A DNA stretch of 64,000 bases, taken from Thermoleophilia bacterium. Its GTDB lineage: Bacteria; Actinomycetota; Thermoleophilia; RBG-16-64-13. The translations under genes were made by a program, and so were the position numbers. The stretch lies in the NCBI GenBank assembly GCA_027493445.1, contig JAOSKU010000001.1, positions 62,001 through 126,000 on the forward strand, in the 5' to 3' direction. Numbering within the stretch: position 1 is the first letter of the stretch; each line of letters starts with the position of its first letter. Of this stretch, positions 1 to 9,088 are shown in pieces. The notes below the pieces were generated by a model. It saw nothing but the letters and a program-made list of their open reading frames with translations, searched no databases and was not told where the DNA came from.

Positions 1-2
1 AG

Positions 3-284
3 ACATTCGGCTTGCGCCGTTGGCCTTTGTCGAAACTGACGGGGGGCGACGCGCGGCAGAACGCTGCCATCGCCCTGAACGTGCTCAAAGGCGAGGCCGG
101 CGCGCCCCTGGAGGTGGTGCTCCTGAATGCCGGGGCCGCCCTCCACGTGGCTGGGAAGGCGGAGAGCGTGCAGGAGGGGGTGGAGCGCGCCCGGGAATCG
201 ATTGAATCCGGCCGGGCGCGGGAAAAGGTCAACGACCTCGTTCGCTCGAGTTGGTCAAGCTCGGGGACGATCCGCGAGAGCTAG
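3..284 (+). CDS. trpD: Anthranilate phosphoribosyltransferase, C-terminal fragment
   Basis: This is the 3' end of trpD, cut by the window edge. The enzyme joins anthranilate to PRPP in tryptophan synthesis. The visible part has the family's C-terminal pattern: FGLRRWPLSKLTGGDARQNA, then a helix with LLNAGAALHVAGKA and the closing segment ESIESGRAREKVNDLV. It ends with TAG 12 bases before the likely trpC start, so the two are co-transcribed. The last 13 residues look less conserved. The identification is firm, the missing N-terminus is simply outside the window. Confidence 0.85.
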   Translation, partial: TFGLRRWPLSKLTGGDARQNAAIALNVLKGEAGAPLEVVLLNAGAALHVAGKAESVQEGVERARESIESGRAREKVNDLVRSSWSSSGTIRES

Positions 285-295
285 GGAGCGGCGCG

Positions 296-1080
296 ATGGA
301 GTTCCTGGACGTGATCGTCGCCGATGTGCGGCGGCGCTTGGAGGAGCGTAAAGAGAAGGTCGTACTCCACGACCTCCGGGCCCGCCCCACCCCCGAAGGG
401 CGGCCTTCGTTCTTGCAGGCCATGCGCCGGCCCGGCCTCTCTCTCATTGCTGAGGTCAAACGAGCCTCGCCCTCGAAGGGTCCGCTCCGTCCGGACCTAG
501 ACGTGGTGAAGCTGGTGGGGCAGTATCAGGCGGCCGGAGCAGCGGCGATCTCGGTGCTGACCGAGGAGGATCATTTCCGCGGCAGTCTCGATGACCTGGA
601 GCTGACCGTGGCGGCGACGAGTCTGCCCGTCCTGCGCAAGGACTTCATCGTCGACGAGTATCAAGTCCACGAAGCCCGCGTGTACGGAGCCTCGGCGGTG
701 CTACTCATAGCCGCCATTCTGGAGCACGACGAGCTCGTAGCTCTGGCCGGGACCGCCCAGCGCCTGGGCCTCGACGTATTGGTCGAGGTGCACGACGAGG
801 CTGAGCTCATCAGGGCGCTGGCGGTGGAGCACGCCATCATCGGTCTCAACAATCGAGATCTGCGCAGCTTCGAGGTGACCCTTGAGACCACCTTCCGGCT
901 GATCAGCCTGGTGCCCCCGACCGCGTGGTTGTGAGCGAGAGTGGCGTGCGTCGCCGGGAGGACTCGATCCGGCTTGAGACAGCCGGGGTGGACGGCGTGC
1001 TGGTGGGTGAGCATCTGGTGAGGAGCGAGAACGTGGAAAGGGCACTCCGGGCTCTGCTGGCGGACGGGCAAGGAGGTTAG
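296..1080 (+). CDS. trpC: Indole-3-glycerol phosphate synthase, frameshifted as written
   Basis: TrpC closes the indole ring of indole-3-glycerol phosphate. The family landmarks are present: AEVKRASPSKGPL, VLTEEDHFRGS, LRKDFIVDEYQ, GLNNRDLRSFEV, and, in a second frame, VVSESGVRRRED and GVLVGEHLV. The frame breaks in a run of five C at 914-918; one more C would restore LVPPDRVVVSESGV. Because the rest of the protein is well conserved, a sequencing error is more likely than decay. ATG 296 is preferred over the upstream GTG 251 because AGGGAG lies just before it and alignment to the family starts there. The stop is TAG, six bases before the next gene. Confidence 0.88.
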
Positions 1081-1085
1081 GGGGC

Positions 1086-1916
1086 ATGATCAAGTCCATA
1101 CTGGTGGCTCTCGACGGTTCCGCACACGCGGCGGCGGCCCGCGATCATGCGGTGGAGCTTGCGCGGCTGTACCAGGCCAAGGTCATCGGGCTGCACGTGC
1201 TTGATGTGCGCCTGCTCGAGATGCCCCCCTACCTGGAGTACTCATACGAGGGCATACCCTTGACCCCGCTGCCCAGTGAGATGCTCGAGGGTTTCCGGCA
1301 GAAGGCCGACAAGGTGCTCGTGGGCTTCAGGGAGGCCATGAACGCCACGGGCGTGCCTACCGATGCTCGGCTGGAGGAGGGAGTGCCGGCCGAGACCATC
1401 GCCGAGCTGGGTGACGCAGCCGATCTGGTGGTCATGGGCAAGCGCGGGGAGCATGCCCGCTGGGGTCGCGACTTGCTGGGTGCGACAACCGAGGGCGTGG
1501 TACGCCGGATCAAGACGCCCGTCCTGCTCACCGAGCGCGACGCCGTGCCGCTTGCGGAGGTGGTCTTGCTGTATGACGGGAGCCATCCTGCCAACCGCGC
1601 TCTGAAGCTGGCAGCCGATCTGGTCAGCCATGCGGGGCTCGGTCTGCGGGTGATGACGGCCGCCGACGACCTGGATCATGCCGGGAAGGTCCAGCGTGAT
1701 GCCCGCGATTACCTGGACGCCTTCGATTTCGCCGTGGAGTACCGGCTTCGCACCGGCGACGCAGTGCTCGCCGTACTGCAGGAGCTTGAGGACGACCCCG
1801 CGGGACTGGTGGTCATGGGCTCCCAAGGCCGCTCCTTGTTGCGCCGCTTGGTACTGGGGAGCACGGCCGAGGAGCTCATGCGGTCCATCGACGTCCCGGT
1901 CCTGCTCGCGCCGTGA
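1086..1916 (+). CDS. Universal stress protein, two tandem Usp domains
   Basis: This 276-residue protein holds two consecutive UspA folds. Domain 1 starts IKSILVALDGSAHAAAA and ends around residue 150 with TPVLLTERD; domain 2 ends VVMGSQGRSLLRRLVLGSTA, the ATP-binding pattern G-x2-G-x9-G-S. Domain 1 has a comparable VVMGKRGEHARWGRDLLGAT motif. A strong Shine-Dalgarno AAGGAGG lies at 1070-1076, inside the end of trpC. Its place between trpC and corA in a trp operon is odd. Its exact role is not known; Usp proteins bind nucleotides and act in stress adaptation. Confidence 0.85.
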   Translation: MIKSILVALDGSAHAAAARDHAVELARLYQAKVIGLHVLDVRLLEMPPYLEYSYEGIPLTPLPSEMLEGFRQKADKVLVGFREAMNATGVPTDARLEEGVPAETIAELGDAADLVVMGKRGEHARWGRDLLGATTEGVVRRIKTPVLLTERDAVPLAEVVLLYDGSHPANRALKLAADLVSHAGLGLRVMTAADDLDHAGKVQRDARDYLDAFDFAVEYRLRTGDAVLAVLQELEDDPAGLVVMGSQGRSLLRRLVLGSTAEELMRSIDVPVLLAP

Positions 1917-2983
1917 CGGCGGCAACCTCGGAGCCCATGGTGGGATCGGTACTCTCGGCGGGGTCTCCGACCGCGGTGCTGGTGTCTGGACCTGACGGCA
2001 CGCGCGACGTCCTTCTTTCAGACCTTCCAGCCCTGCTGGCGGAGATCAAGCAGCCGGACGGGCCGGCGACCTGGCTGCACGCCGAGGTCGAGGAAGGCCT
2101 GCTCGAGCTCCTGGTGGGGTTCGGCCTGCACGAGGTGGCCGTCAAGAGCCTCCGGGAGGGGATGGAGCGGCCCCGGGTGGAGGAGTACTCCGATCATCTC
2201 TACGTGTCCCTGCTCCGGGTGGTCGAACGGGCCCAAGAAGCGAGGGATGGCGTCCCGGGCGAGCCCGCAGCCGGCGAACTGGTCCGCCAGGCGCCGGGTG
2301 TCCTCGAGCAGTTGCGCGTGTTCCTGGGCTCACGGTGGATCATCTCCTTGGGACGGCTACAGCCGGGTGAGTACGCTAACCTCAGGGACGTGGTCCTCCG
2401 GCAGGCGCTGCAACGCGGTCGGGGTCCGAGTTTCGTCCTCTACTACCTGGCCGAGTGGGTTCTCGACTCGACGCAACCGCTCCTCGACGTTCTTGACGAC
2501 CGTGTGGACAGCCTGGAGGACATGGTGGTGCTCGACACGGGCGAAGACACGCGGCAGGAACTCTTCCGCTTGAAGCGCGACCTGGTCGAGCTCCGCCGGC
2601 AGATCGCCCCCATGCGCGACGTGATGCAACGTCTCTCGTCCCATGGATCGGCTTTTATCGAGCCCGGAGCGGAGATCTACTTCCGCGACGTCCACGACGA
2701 CCTGCTTGTGGTGATCGAGCAGATCGACACCTACCGCGACATCCTCTCCTCAGCGCTTGATCTCTACCTCTCGACCGTCTCGAACCGGCTGAACGAAGTG
2801 ATGAAGCGTCTGACCATCGTGGCCACTATCTTCATGCCTCTGACGTTCGTTACCGGGTTCTTCGGCATGAACTTCACCCGCCTGCCCTACGGGACCGCTG
2901 TGTGGCTCTATCTCACCCTGGCGGTCATGACCATCGCCGCGGTGGGGATGCTCGCGTATTTCTGGCGAAAGGCGTGGCTGTGA
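1913..2983 (+). CDS. corA: CorA-family divalent cation transporter
   Basis: A CorA-type Mg2+/Co2+ channel of 356 residues. The signature GMN motif is at residues 318-320 (GFFGMNF), between two C-terminal transmembrane helices, after a long acidic, helical cytoplasmic domain with the typical LEDMVVLDTGEDTRQELFRLK stretch cut by charged repeats. The GTG start overlaps the Usp stop (GTGA), and the stop overlaps the next start the same way, so expression is coupled with trpF. Co2+ uptake could matter to a corrinoid-dependent organism, but that is inference; Mg2+ is the usual substrate. Confidence 0.9.
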   Translation: MTAATSEPMVGSVLSAGSPTAVLVSGPDGTRDVLLSDLPALLAEIKQPDGPATWLHAEVEEGLLELLVGFGLHEVAVKSLREGMERPRVEEYSDHLYVSLLRVVERAQEARDGVPGEPAAGELVRQAPGVLEQLRVFLGSRWIISLGRLQPGEYANLRDVVLRQALQRGRGPSFVLYYLAEWVLDSTQPLLDVLDDRVDSLEDMVVLDTGEDTRQELFRLKRDLVELRRQIAPMRDVMQRLSSHGSAFIEPGAEIYFRDVHDDLLVVIEQIDTYRDILSSALDLYLSTVSNRLNEVMKRLTIVATIFMPLTFVTGFFGMNFTRLPYGTAVWLYLTLAVMTIAAVGMLAYFWRKAWL

Positions 2984-3714
2984 ACAGCATGGCCCGGAGG
3001 ATGCGTCTTGAGCGCCCCCTTCAGTGGCCGGGGGGACCTTTTGTCAAGGTCTGCGGGCTCACCCGCGAGGCGGACGCCGTGCTGGCTGCGGACCTGGGCG
3101 CCTGGGCGCTGGGGTTCATCTTCGCGCCGAGCCCCCGCCAGGTATCGCAAGAACACGCACTCGCGCTGGCGCGCGCCCTGAGGACCGCTCGGCCTCCGTA
3201 CACTCTACCGCTGCTAGTAGGCGTCTTCGCCGATCCTCCGCCTGAGGAGGTGGCTCGGATCGTGTGCGAGGTTGGCCTCGACGCGGTGCAGCTGCACGGG
3301 GAGGAGACGCCGTATCAAGTGAGTCGCATCTGCCAGGCGGCCGAGGAGGCGCTGATCATCAAGGCCGTCTCCGTGGAGCACGGCACTACGGCCGTGGCCG
3401 GCATCACCGCTCGGGTACGGGCCGTGGCTCCCACCGTGGATGTGGTGCTGTTCGACAGCAAGGTCCGGGACCGCGTCGGAGGGACGGGCGTGTGTTTCAA
3501 GTGGGAGCTTGCCCGCCCGGCCACGGGCATGCTGCCCGTGCTCGTCGCGGGGGGGATCCACGCGGGCAACGTCGCCGACGCCCTGGAAACGTCGGGTGCC
3601 TGGGGGGTCGACGTGTGCAGTGGGGTGGAGGCTGCCCCGGGGATCAAAGACGAGGGCCGGCTGCGAGAGCTCTTCGCAGAGGTACGGCGCTACAAAGAGA
3701 AAGGACACTCGTGA
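2980..3714 (+). CDS. trpF: Phosphoribosylanthranilate isomerase
   Basis: TrpF does the Amadori rearrangement of phosphoribosylanthranilate. The TIM-barrel landmarks are all present: [13 protein letters not shown] with the catalytic Cys near the N-terminus, [46 protein letters not shown] with the catalytic Asp, [11 protein letters not shown] and [16 protein letters not shown]. The start is taken as GTG 2980, overlapping the corA stop; ATG 2989 is the alternative. The encoded 244 residues are slightly longer than usual because of a basic N-terminal extension of about 20 residues before the barrel. Confidence 0.93.
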   Translation: MNSMARRMRLERPLQWPGGPFVKVCGLTREADAVLAADLGAWALGFIFAPSPRQVSQEHALALARALRTARPPYTLPLLVGVFADPPPEEVARIVCEVGLDAVQLHGEETPYQVSRICQAAEEALIIKAVSVEHGTTAVAGITARVRAVAPTVDVVLFDSKVRDRVGGTGVCFKWELARPATGMLPVLVAGGIHAGNVADALETSGAWGVDVCSGVEAAPGIKDEGRLRELFAEVRRYKEKGHS

Positions 3715-4893
3715 CTCTGGAGCAACGCTTCGGTCGCTACGGCGGCCGCTATGTACCGGAGACGCTGATGCCGGCTCTGGAAGAGCTGGAGGCGGCCTAC
3801 GAGCGCTACCGCGACGACCCGGCCTTCAGCGCCGAGCTGGAGGCGCTGCGCTCCGATTTCGCCGGGCGGCCTACACCTCTCTATCTGGCCCGGCGGCTAT
3901 CGGAGCACGCGGGCTGCCGGATCTATCTCAAGCGCGAGGATCTGGCCCACACCGGAGCCCACAAGATCAACAACACCCTCGGCCAGATCCTGCTAGCTGT
4001 CCGCATGGGTAAGCGCCGCATCATCGCCGAGACGGGCGCCGGCCAGCACGGGGGTGGCCACGGCCACGGTCGCCGCCCTCTTCGGACTCGAGTGTCACAT
4101 CTACATGGGCGAGGAGGATATGCGCCGGCAGGAACTCAATGTGATCCGCATGCGCCTGCTCGGTGCCGAGGTGGTGCCGGTGACCTCCGGCAGCGGCACG
4201 CTCAAGGATGCCACCAACGAAGCTCTGCGCGACTGGGTGAGCACGGTGGGGGACACCCATTACATAATCGGGTCGGTGGTGGGACCTGCACCGTATCCCC
4301 GGCTGGTCCGCGATTTCCAGTCGGTCATCGGTACCGAGACTCGAGAGCAGATCATGTACAAGGAAGGCCGCGGGCCTGATGGAGTTGTCGCCTGCGTGGG
4401 GGCGGGCAGCAACGCCATCGGCATATTCCGAGCCTTCCTCGACGACGACGTGCGCCTGGTGGGAGTGGAGGCCGGAGGGTATGGATTGGACTCCGGCAAG
4501 CACGGCGCCTCCCTCGCCCGGGGTGAACGCGGTGTGCTTCACGGCTCCTTCTCCTATGTGCTCCAGGACGTGGATGGGCAGATCCAGGAGGCCCACTCCA
4601 TCAGCGCCGGCCTGGACTACCCGTCGGTTGGTCCCGAGCACGCATACCTGAAAGACTCGGGCCGGGTGGCGTACACCACGGCCACCGATCAGGAGGCCCT
4701 GGTAGCCTTTGCTGCCCTCTCCCGCCTGGAGGGCATCATCCCGGCACTCGAGAGTGCGCACGCGGTGGCCTTCATGCTCGCGGGCTCCGCCACCCATGGA
4801 TTCGGCCGCGAAGACATCGTGGTCGTCAACCTCTCTGGCCGGGGAGACAAGGACGTGTACACCGCGTCCCGGGCCCTGGGGGTGGCCCTGTGA
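3711..4893 (+). CDS. trpB: Tryptophan synthase beta chain, frameshifted as written
   Basis: TrpB condenses indole with serine using PLP. The PLP lysine motif [13 protein letters not shown], the N-terminal [12 protein letters not shown], and C-terminal PALESAHA and NLSGRGDKD are clear. One extra G in the run at 4050-4054 shifts the frame within [19 protein letters not shown]; removing it restores the family sequence exactly. Start is GTG 3711 overlapping the trpF stop, and the stop overlaps trpA. A technical insertion is the simplest explanation since both halves are otherwise perfect. It is the regular beta subunit (TrpB1 type), paired with trpA next door. Confidence 0.9.
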
Positions 4894-5732
4894 GCCCGGC
4901 GGCGCAGGGCCCGGAGGCCAGGGAGAAGGCGAAGGCGGGGGGCTCGGTCTTGACCGCGCTCTTCCGCGAGGCGGGGCGTCCCTTGCTAATGCCCTACGCG
5001 ACCGGCGGCTTCCCCGACCCAGAGGCATGCCGGCGCATTGTGCGTACCTACCTGGAGGCGGGAGCCGACATCGTCGAGCTGGGCATCCCCTTCTCGGATC
5101 CCATCGCCGACGGCCCGGTGATCCAGGCCTCGTCGACTCGGGCGCTGCAGCAGGGGGTACGGCCGGCCACCGTGCTCGACATCGCCGCCGAGGCCACCGC
5201 GCGAGGCGGGCGGGTGGTGCTGCTCTCCTACCTCAACACCATCCTTGCGCCGACGCCTGAGCGTTTCTTCGAGCGCTGCGCCACCAGCGGCGTGCTGGGG
5301 GTGGTCGTGCCCGACCTCCCGGTGGAGGAGGCGGCCCCCGTGCAGGAGACGGCTCGGCGGCAGGGAGTTGACGTGGTGCTGCTGGCGGCGCCCACGAGCA
5401 CCGACGTGCGTCTCGAGCGCATCGCCCGGGCGGCTTCGGGCTTCCTGTACTGCGTGTCGGCCACCGGGGTAACCGGGGTGCGCAGCGAGCTGGGGACGGA
5501 TCTGCCGGTGTTCCTCGAACGGCTCCGGGCCCGCACCGATCTGCCCTTGGCCGTAGGCTTCGGCATCTCGACCCCGGCGCAGGCCGCCGAGGTGGCCCGT
5601 CTGGCCGACGGCGTCATCATCGGGAGCCGCCTCGTGCGGATGGTACAGGAAGCCCGCGACCTCGACGCAGCCCTGGAGGAAATCACCGCGTACTTGGGCG
5701 AAGTGCGCACTGCACTGAGGGGGGCTCCATGA
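4890..5732 (+). CDS. trpA: Tryptophan synthase alpha chain
   Basis: TrpA cleaves indole-3-glycerol phosphate to indole, which passes to TrpB. Visible motifs: [11 protein letters not shown], the catalytic Glu/Asp segment [49 protein letters not shown] and [10 protein letters not shown], ending with IIGSRLVRM. The 280-residue length is normal. The first 25 residues (alanine/lysine rich) are extra to the core. GTG 4890 overlaps the trpB stop. It closes the trp operon; the next gene is on the other strand. Confidence 0.95.
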   Translation: MSPAAQGPEAREKAKAGGSVLTALFREAGRPLLMPYATGGFPDPEACRRIVRTYLEAGADIVELGIPFSDPIADGPVIQASSTRALQQGVRPATVLDIAAEATARGGRVVLLSYLNTILAPTPERFFERCATSGVLGVVVPDLPVEEAAPVQETARRQGVDVVLLAAPTSTDVRLERIARAASGFLYCVSATGVTGVRSELGTDLPVFLERLRARTDLPLAVGFGISTPAQAAEVARLADGVIIGSRLVRMVQEARDLDAALEEITAYLGEVRTALRGAP

Positions 5733-5816
5733 CTGAGCGCTCCCGCCGTCCCCCCGACCCTCGCCCGGACTGGGTTCTCGGCTCGCGCCTGGGGGGCGGC
5801 GCCCTCAGGGCGGATG

Positions 5817-6320
5817 CTACTCGAGGATTCCCTCGGCCTCCAACCTGTCCTTCAACGCTTGGGGGCGCACTCCGTAAAGCGTCGAGAGGAAGTTCAGGTC
5901 GTCTTTGCGAATGGTAAGCACCTTCCGCGAAGGGTCGTTCCTGAGGTTCCGCAAGAAGTCGAGGTAGTTCTCGAGAGGGCGACGCTCAGCCTCGGTCAGC
6001 TTGTCGAGATGCTCCAAGTTGATGCGCAGGGGCCCGCTGCGGTTGAGGCTCCCGCGCATCGCGCTTTCGTCCTCGACGTCAAGGATCGATGTGGGGCTGA
6101 TGCCGTAGATGTCCGCCAGTTCCTGCAAACGCTCGAGGCTGAGGCTTCGTTTCCCCCGCTCGTAGGCGCTGAGTGTGGAAACGACAAACGAGCCCCCTGA
6201 GCGATCACAGACCTCCTGCAGGCTCAGGCCTCGGTCCTGGCGGAGGCGGCGGAGCTTCTCGCCCACCAGCTCCACGTAGCGTTTGCTGTGGTCGTCCGGT
6301 GTATCCCGTGATTGCCTCAT
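5817..6320 (-). CDS. BldD-like XRE-family transcription regulator
   Basis: This 167-residue protein has an N-terminal helix-turn-helix of the XRE type (residues about 15-75; GEKLRRLRQDRGLSLQEVC, TLSAYERGKRSLSLERLQEL). The spacing and the YERGxR and LADIYGIS motifs resemble actinobacterial BldD. The C-terminal half (NLEHLDKLTEAERRPLENYL onward) has no family I recognise. ATG 6320 is chosen because the upstream extension is not protein-like. The stop is TAG. It is convergent with trpA and divergent from the small surface protein gene. Whether it binds cyclic di-GMP as BldD does cannot be told from this sequence. Confidence 0.7.
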   Translation of the reverse strand: MRQSRDTPDDHSKRYVELVGEKLRRLRQDRGLSLQEVCDRSGGSFVVSTLSAYERGKRSLSLERLQELADIYGISPTSILDVEDESAMRGSLNRSGPLRINLEHLDKLTEAERRPLENYLDFLRNLRNDPSRKVLTIRKDDLNFLSTLYGVRPQALKDRLEAEGILE

Positions 6321-6629
6321 GAACACAAAATAGCAGTCCACGATTGGGAAATCTAGCGCGGCTCGGAGAGATGACTCGGGTCCGCGAGTCCTTCCTGACT
6401 GAATCCCACGCGTGCCGCCTTTCTGACTTCCACACACCGGCAGGCAAGGTCTGCGAGATAAGTGCCTGGCGGCCCGGTGTACGAAGTTGGCGAAACATTT
6501 GGATTCTTGAGGCACCTTTGGGGTACTATCAAGCAGAACGCCACTTCGGCGCGCGAAAAAGAGCTTGGCGGAGTCGAAAACCTGGGCGGAGTCGAAACCC
6601 GGCGTGTCCGGGGGACTCGGAGGTCGAAC
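6321..6629. other. Intergenic region with an 18-bp-period direct repeat
   Basis: This gap separates the BldD-like gene from the small surface protein gene. It holds two tandem near-copies of GGCGGAGTCGAAAACC at 6567-6582 and 6585-6600 (one mismatch), just upstream of the ribosome binding site GGAGG at about 6619. A possible -10 box TACTAT lies near 6525, but no convincing -35 at proper spacing was found. The repeat could be a binding site or part of a leader RNA; nothing more can be said. Confidence 0.45.
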
Positions 6630-7016
6630 ATGGAACGTATCCGGCTCTCGAGAGGGCGGCTGCTCGCTCTCGCTGTCCTGTCCCTGCTTGCGCTTTCCCT
6701 GCTGGCGGCCGGCGTCGCCATGGCGGCGACTTCGCAGGACATCTACAACGATTTCGCCGCCGACGGCAAGCTGGACGGCACGTACACAGACGCTGAGCTC
6801 CAGGCGGTGCTCGACGATCCTACTCTCGCTCAGTACGCCGATCCGACGGTCTACGACCAGTTGAAGGATCTCATCAGGAGTGGATCGGGTGACAGCTCGA
6901 GTAGGTCTGTGTTCCCGTTTACCGGGTCTCAGCTGGTCTTCATGGTCGGGGGCGGCGTCGTACTCGTTGGACTCGGAGTCCTTCTTCGCCGAGGGCGAAG
7001 GGGCGAAGACTCCTAG
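6630..7016 (+). CDS. Small secreted protein with LPXTG-like (FPFTG) wall-anchor signal
   Basis: This 128-residue protein starts with a signal peptide (MERIRLSRGR, hydrophobic stretch, cleavage expected after AMA at about residue 32). The mature part is short, acidic and probably helical, with YNDFAADGKLDGTYTDAEL. Near the C-terminus it has FPFTG, a hydrophobic segment (LVFMVGGGVVLVGLGVLL) and a basic tail RRGRRGED. That layout is a sortase sorting signal, with F in place of L in the first motif position. Start ATG 6630 follows GGAGG. No sortase gene is in the window. Function is unknown. Confidence 0.65.
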   Translation: MERIRLSRGRLLALAVLSLLALSLLAAGVAMAATSQDIYNDFAADGKLDGTYTDAELQAVLDDPTLAQYADPTVYDQLKDLIRSGSGDSSSRSVFPFTGSQLVFMVGGGVVLVGLGVLLRRGRRGEDS

Positions 7017-7044
7017 CTTTCGCGCCGGGCGGGCGACATTCTTC

Positions 7045-9083
7045 TTAGTCCCCGGGCGTCTCGGTTCGATCGGGACTCGAGTCTGTCTGGGTATCGCCCA
7101 CCCGCTCCGCGATGGCGGCCGATAGGGGATTCAGGGCCCGGGCGCGCTCATAGAGAGCGCTCGGGTCTTTTCCCGCGTCTCGGCGCGTGTCTCCCCAGGT
7201 CAGATACGTCCGCCAGTCCCCCGGGTTTATCTCGACCGCCCTCGCGAATTCCTGTTCAGCCTGGGTGACCTGCCCCTCCCGACCGAGTGCTCGCCCCGCG
7301 ACGATGTGGGGCTCGTCATCGAGGGGGTTGGCGAGATGAGCCAGCGCGGCTGCCTGGCGCGCCTCGCTGGTGTGACCTTGCGCCGCGAGGGTGCTCGCCC
7401 TCTCCAGAAGGACAAGGGAGAGAGTTTGGGGCGCCGCCAGGAGCAGGGAGAGCGCCCCGAGCGCGGCGATGGCCGTCAGCAGAGTGCCCCGCGTTGTGCG
7501 GGCGGCGGATGTGCGTCCTGCCGACGAGCCGGCCGTCTGCTCGGCGCGGTCGGGGTCCATTGGATCCCGCGAGGGCGCGCCCACACCCAGGAGCGCGCCG
7601 AGCAATGCGAAGAACGCGGAGGCGGTCGCCGGGATGTTCCAGACCCATTCGGCGGCCGCGTGCACGAGGAACACGCAGGCCGCCGCCGCGATGCCCGCGG
7701 CCAGCGCCCGGGCGTGTACCGACCTCCGAGCCGCACGGTAGAAGGCCCCTCCCAACAGAGGCGCTACCCCGCCTCCAAAGAGCATGAGGCCGGGAAGTCC
7801 AAGCTCGGCAAGGAGTCGCAGGTAGAGATTGTGGGGCTGGCGGACGTCCTTCGCGACTGGCCGGAGACGGGCCCATTCTTGGGGGTAGCTGTCTGCGCCC
7901 AGCCCGAGCACCGGCTGGCGTTCGAAAGCGTTCCAGGCCACCACCCACAGTTCGTAGCGATAGCTTCCACTCAGGTCGAGGATCCGCACGTCGGAATGTG
8001 TGCTGCTCGAAGCTTTGAACTGCGACCAAGCCGAGTCCACACTTTTCACGGGATGGGTCAAGGCGGGGAAACGATCGACGAGAAGTACCGCAAGCACCAC
8101 CACGATGACCACAGAGATGATTCGGGCGGCGTTGGCGAACCAGCGTGGCCGGGGCAGCCGGTGGTCCGCGACGACCAGGATCCCCGCCACGGCCAGGCTG
8201 GCCAGCATCGAGAGGGACATCGCGGCGCCCACACCGCGCACGGTCTGGGCGAAATGCTCGACCTCCCGGGCTCGTATCTGCACTTGGGGGCGTTGAGAGC
8301 ATTGAAGGCAAGGAAAGTCGTGAGCAGAGCGAGGCCCCACCAGAGCAGGGCTCGCGGACGGTCAGGAACGAGGGCGAAGTACACGGCGACCCCAGCGACC
8401 AAGGCCCAGAAGCCGCCACGACTCTGAGTCATGACGGAGGTCTCGAGAAGGATCACGGCGGACGCGAAGAGGAGGGGCCGCAGCCACGGTCGGGTGCTCA
8501 ACCGAGACGATAGGTGTACACCGAGAAGGGCCGGGATCAGGAAGAAGGTTGCTTGCGCGTTGCTGTAGCCGAGCGGGGCGTCGAGTTTGAACTCGCGGAA
8601 GTAGTCCAGCGGAGAAGGGCTGAAGATCATCAGGCCGACGGTGACCGCAGCGACCGTGGCCGACGCGATGACCAACGTTGTACACAAGTGGCGCACGTCG
8701 CTTTCGGAGGTGACAACGAGCCCCGCCAGCAGGAAGATCATCAGGTAGAAGAGCACTCGGGTGCTTTCCTGCAGGGCGGCGGCCTTGTCGGTGGCCCAAC
8801 CGATGGATGCTAGGTTCCACACGGCGAAGAGCAGAAGGAACACGGCCCCGATGGCCGCCCAGATGGGCAGCTTGGCGCGCACCCCGGGGACGGTCGGACC
8901 AGCCGCCAGGCGGAGGATGACGGCCAGCGCGGACACGAGTACCCCCACCGCCATCCAGGTCGTCGGGAAGTACCCTCCGTGGAACACGCCGAAGGCAACG
9001 GGGATCAGCCCCAGACCCACGACCGGCAGTGCCGCCAGCCAGGGTCGGGAGGAGGGGGACACCGGCACGGCAGGCAGCAGCAA
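7045..9083 (-). CDS. O-antigen ligase/polymerase-like membrane protein with TPR tail, frameshifted
   Basis: The N-terminal part (about 265 residues in one frame, from 9083) has multiple transmembrane helices. The second frame holds the Wzy_C/O-antigen ligase hallmark region (ILDLSGSYRYELW, PVLGLGADSYPQEW, QPHNLYLRLLAELGLPGL), more helices, and a C-terminal tetratricopeptide-like region (EARQAAALAHLANPLDDEPH, QAEQEFARAVEINPGDWRTY). The frame changes at the run of five bases at 8286-8290; one added base joins FNALNAPK to VQIRAREVEHF. Such proteins ligate or polymerise lipid-linked glycans outside the membrane. The gene abuts phosphofructokinase (6 bp gap), likely one transcript. Confidence 0.75.
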
Positions 9084-9088
9084 CGAGG

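Noticed and set aside
5729-5917. A 62-codon ORF overlapping the trpA stop by ATGA
   Set aside because: It runs antisense through the end of the BldD-like gene, has low-complexity Arg/Pro/Gly sequence and no family resemblance.
7287-8513. Long plus-strand ORFs opposite the O-antigen ligase-like gene
   Set aside because: They are Arg-rich antisense shadows; the minus-strand frames show clear membrane and TPR patterns.
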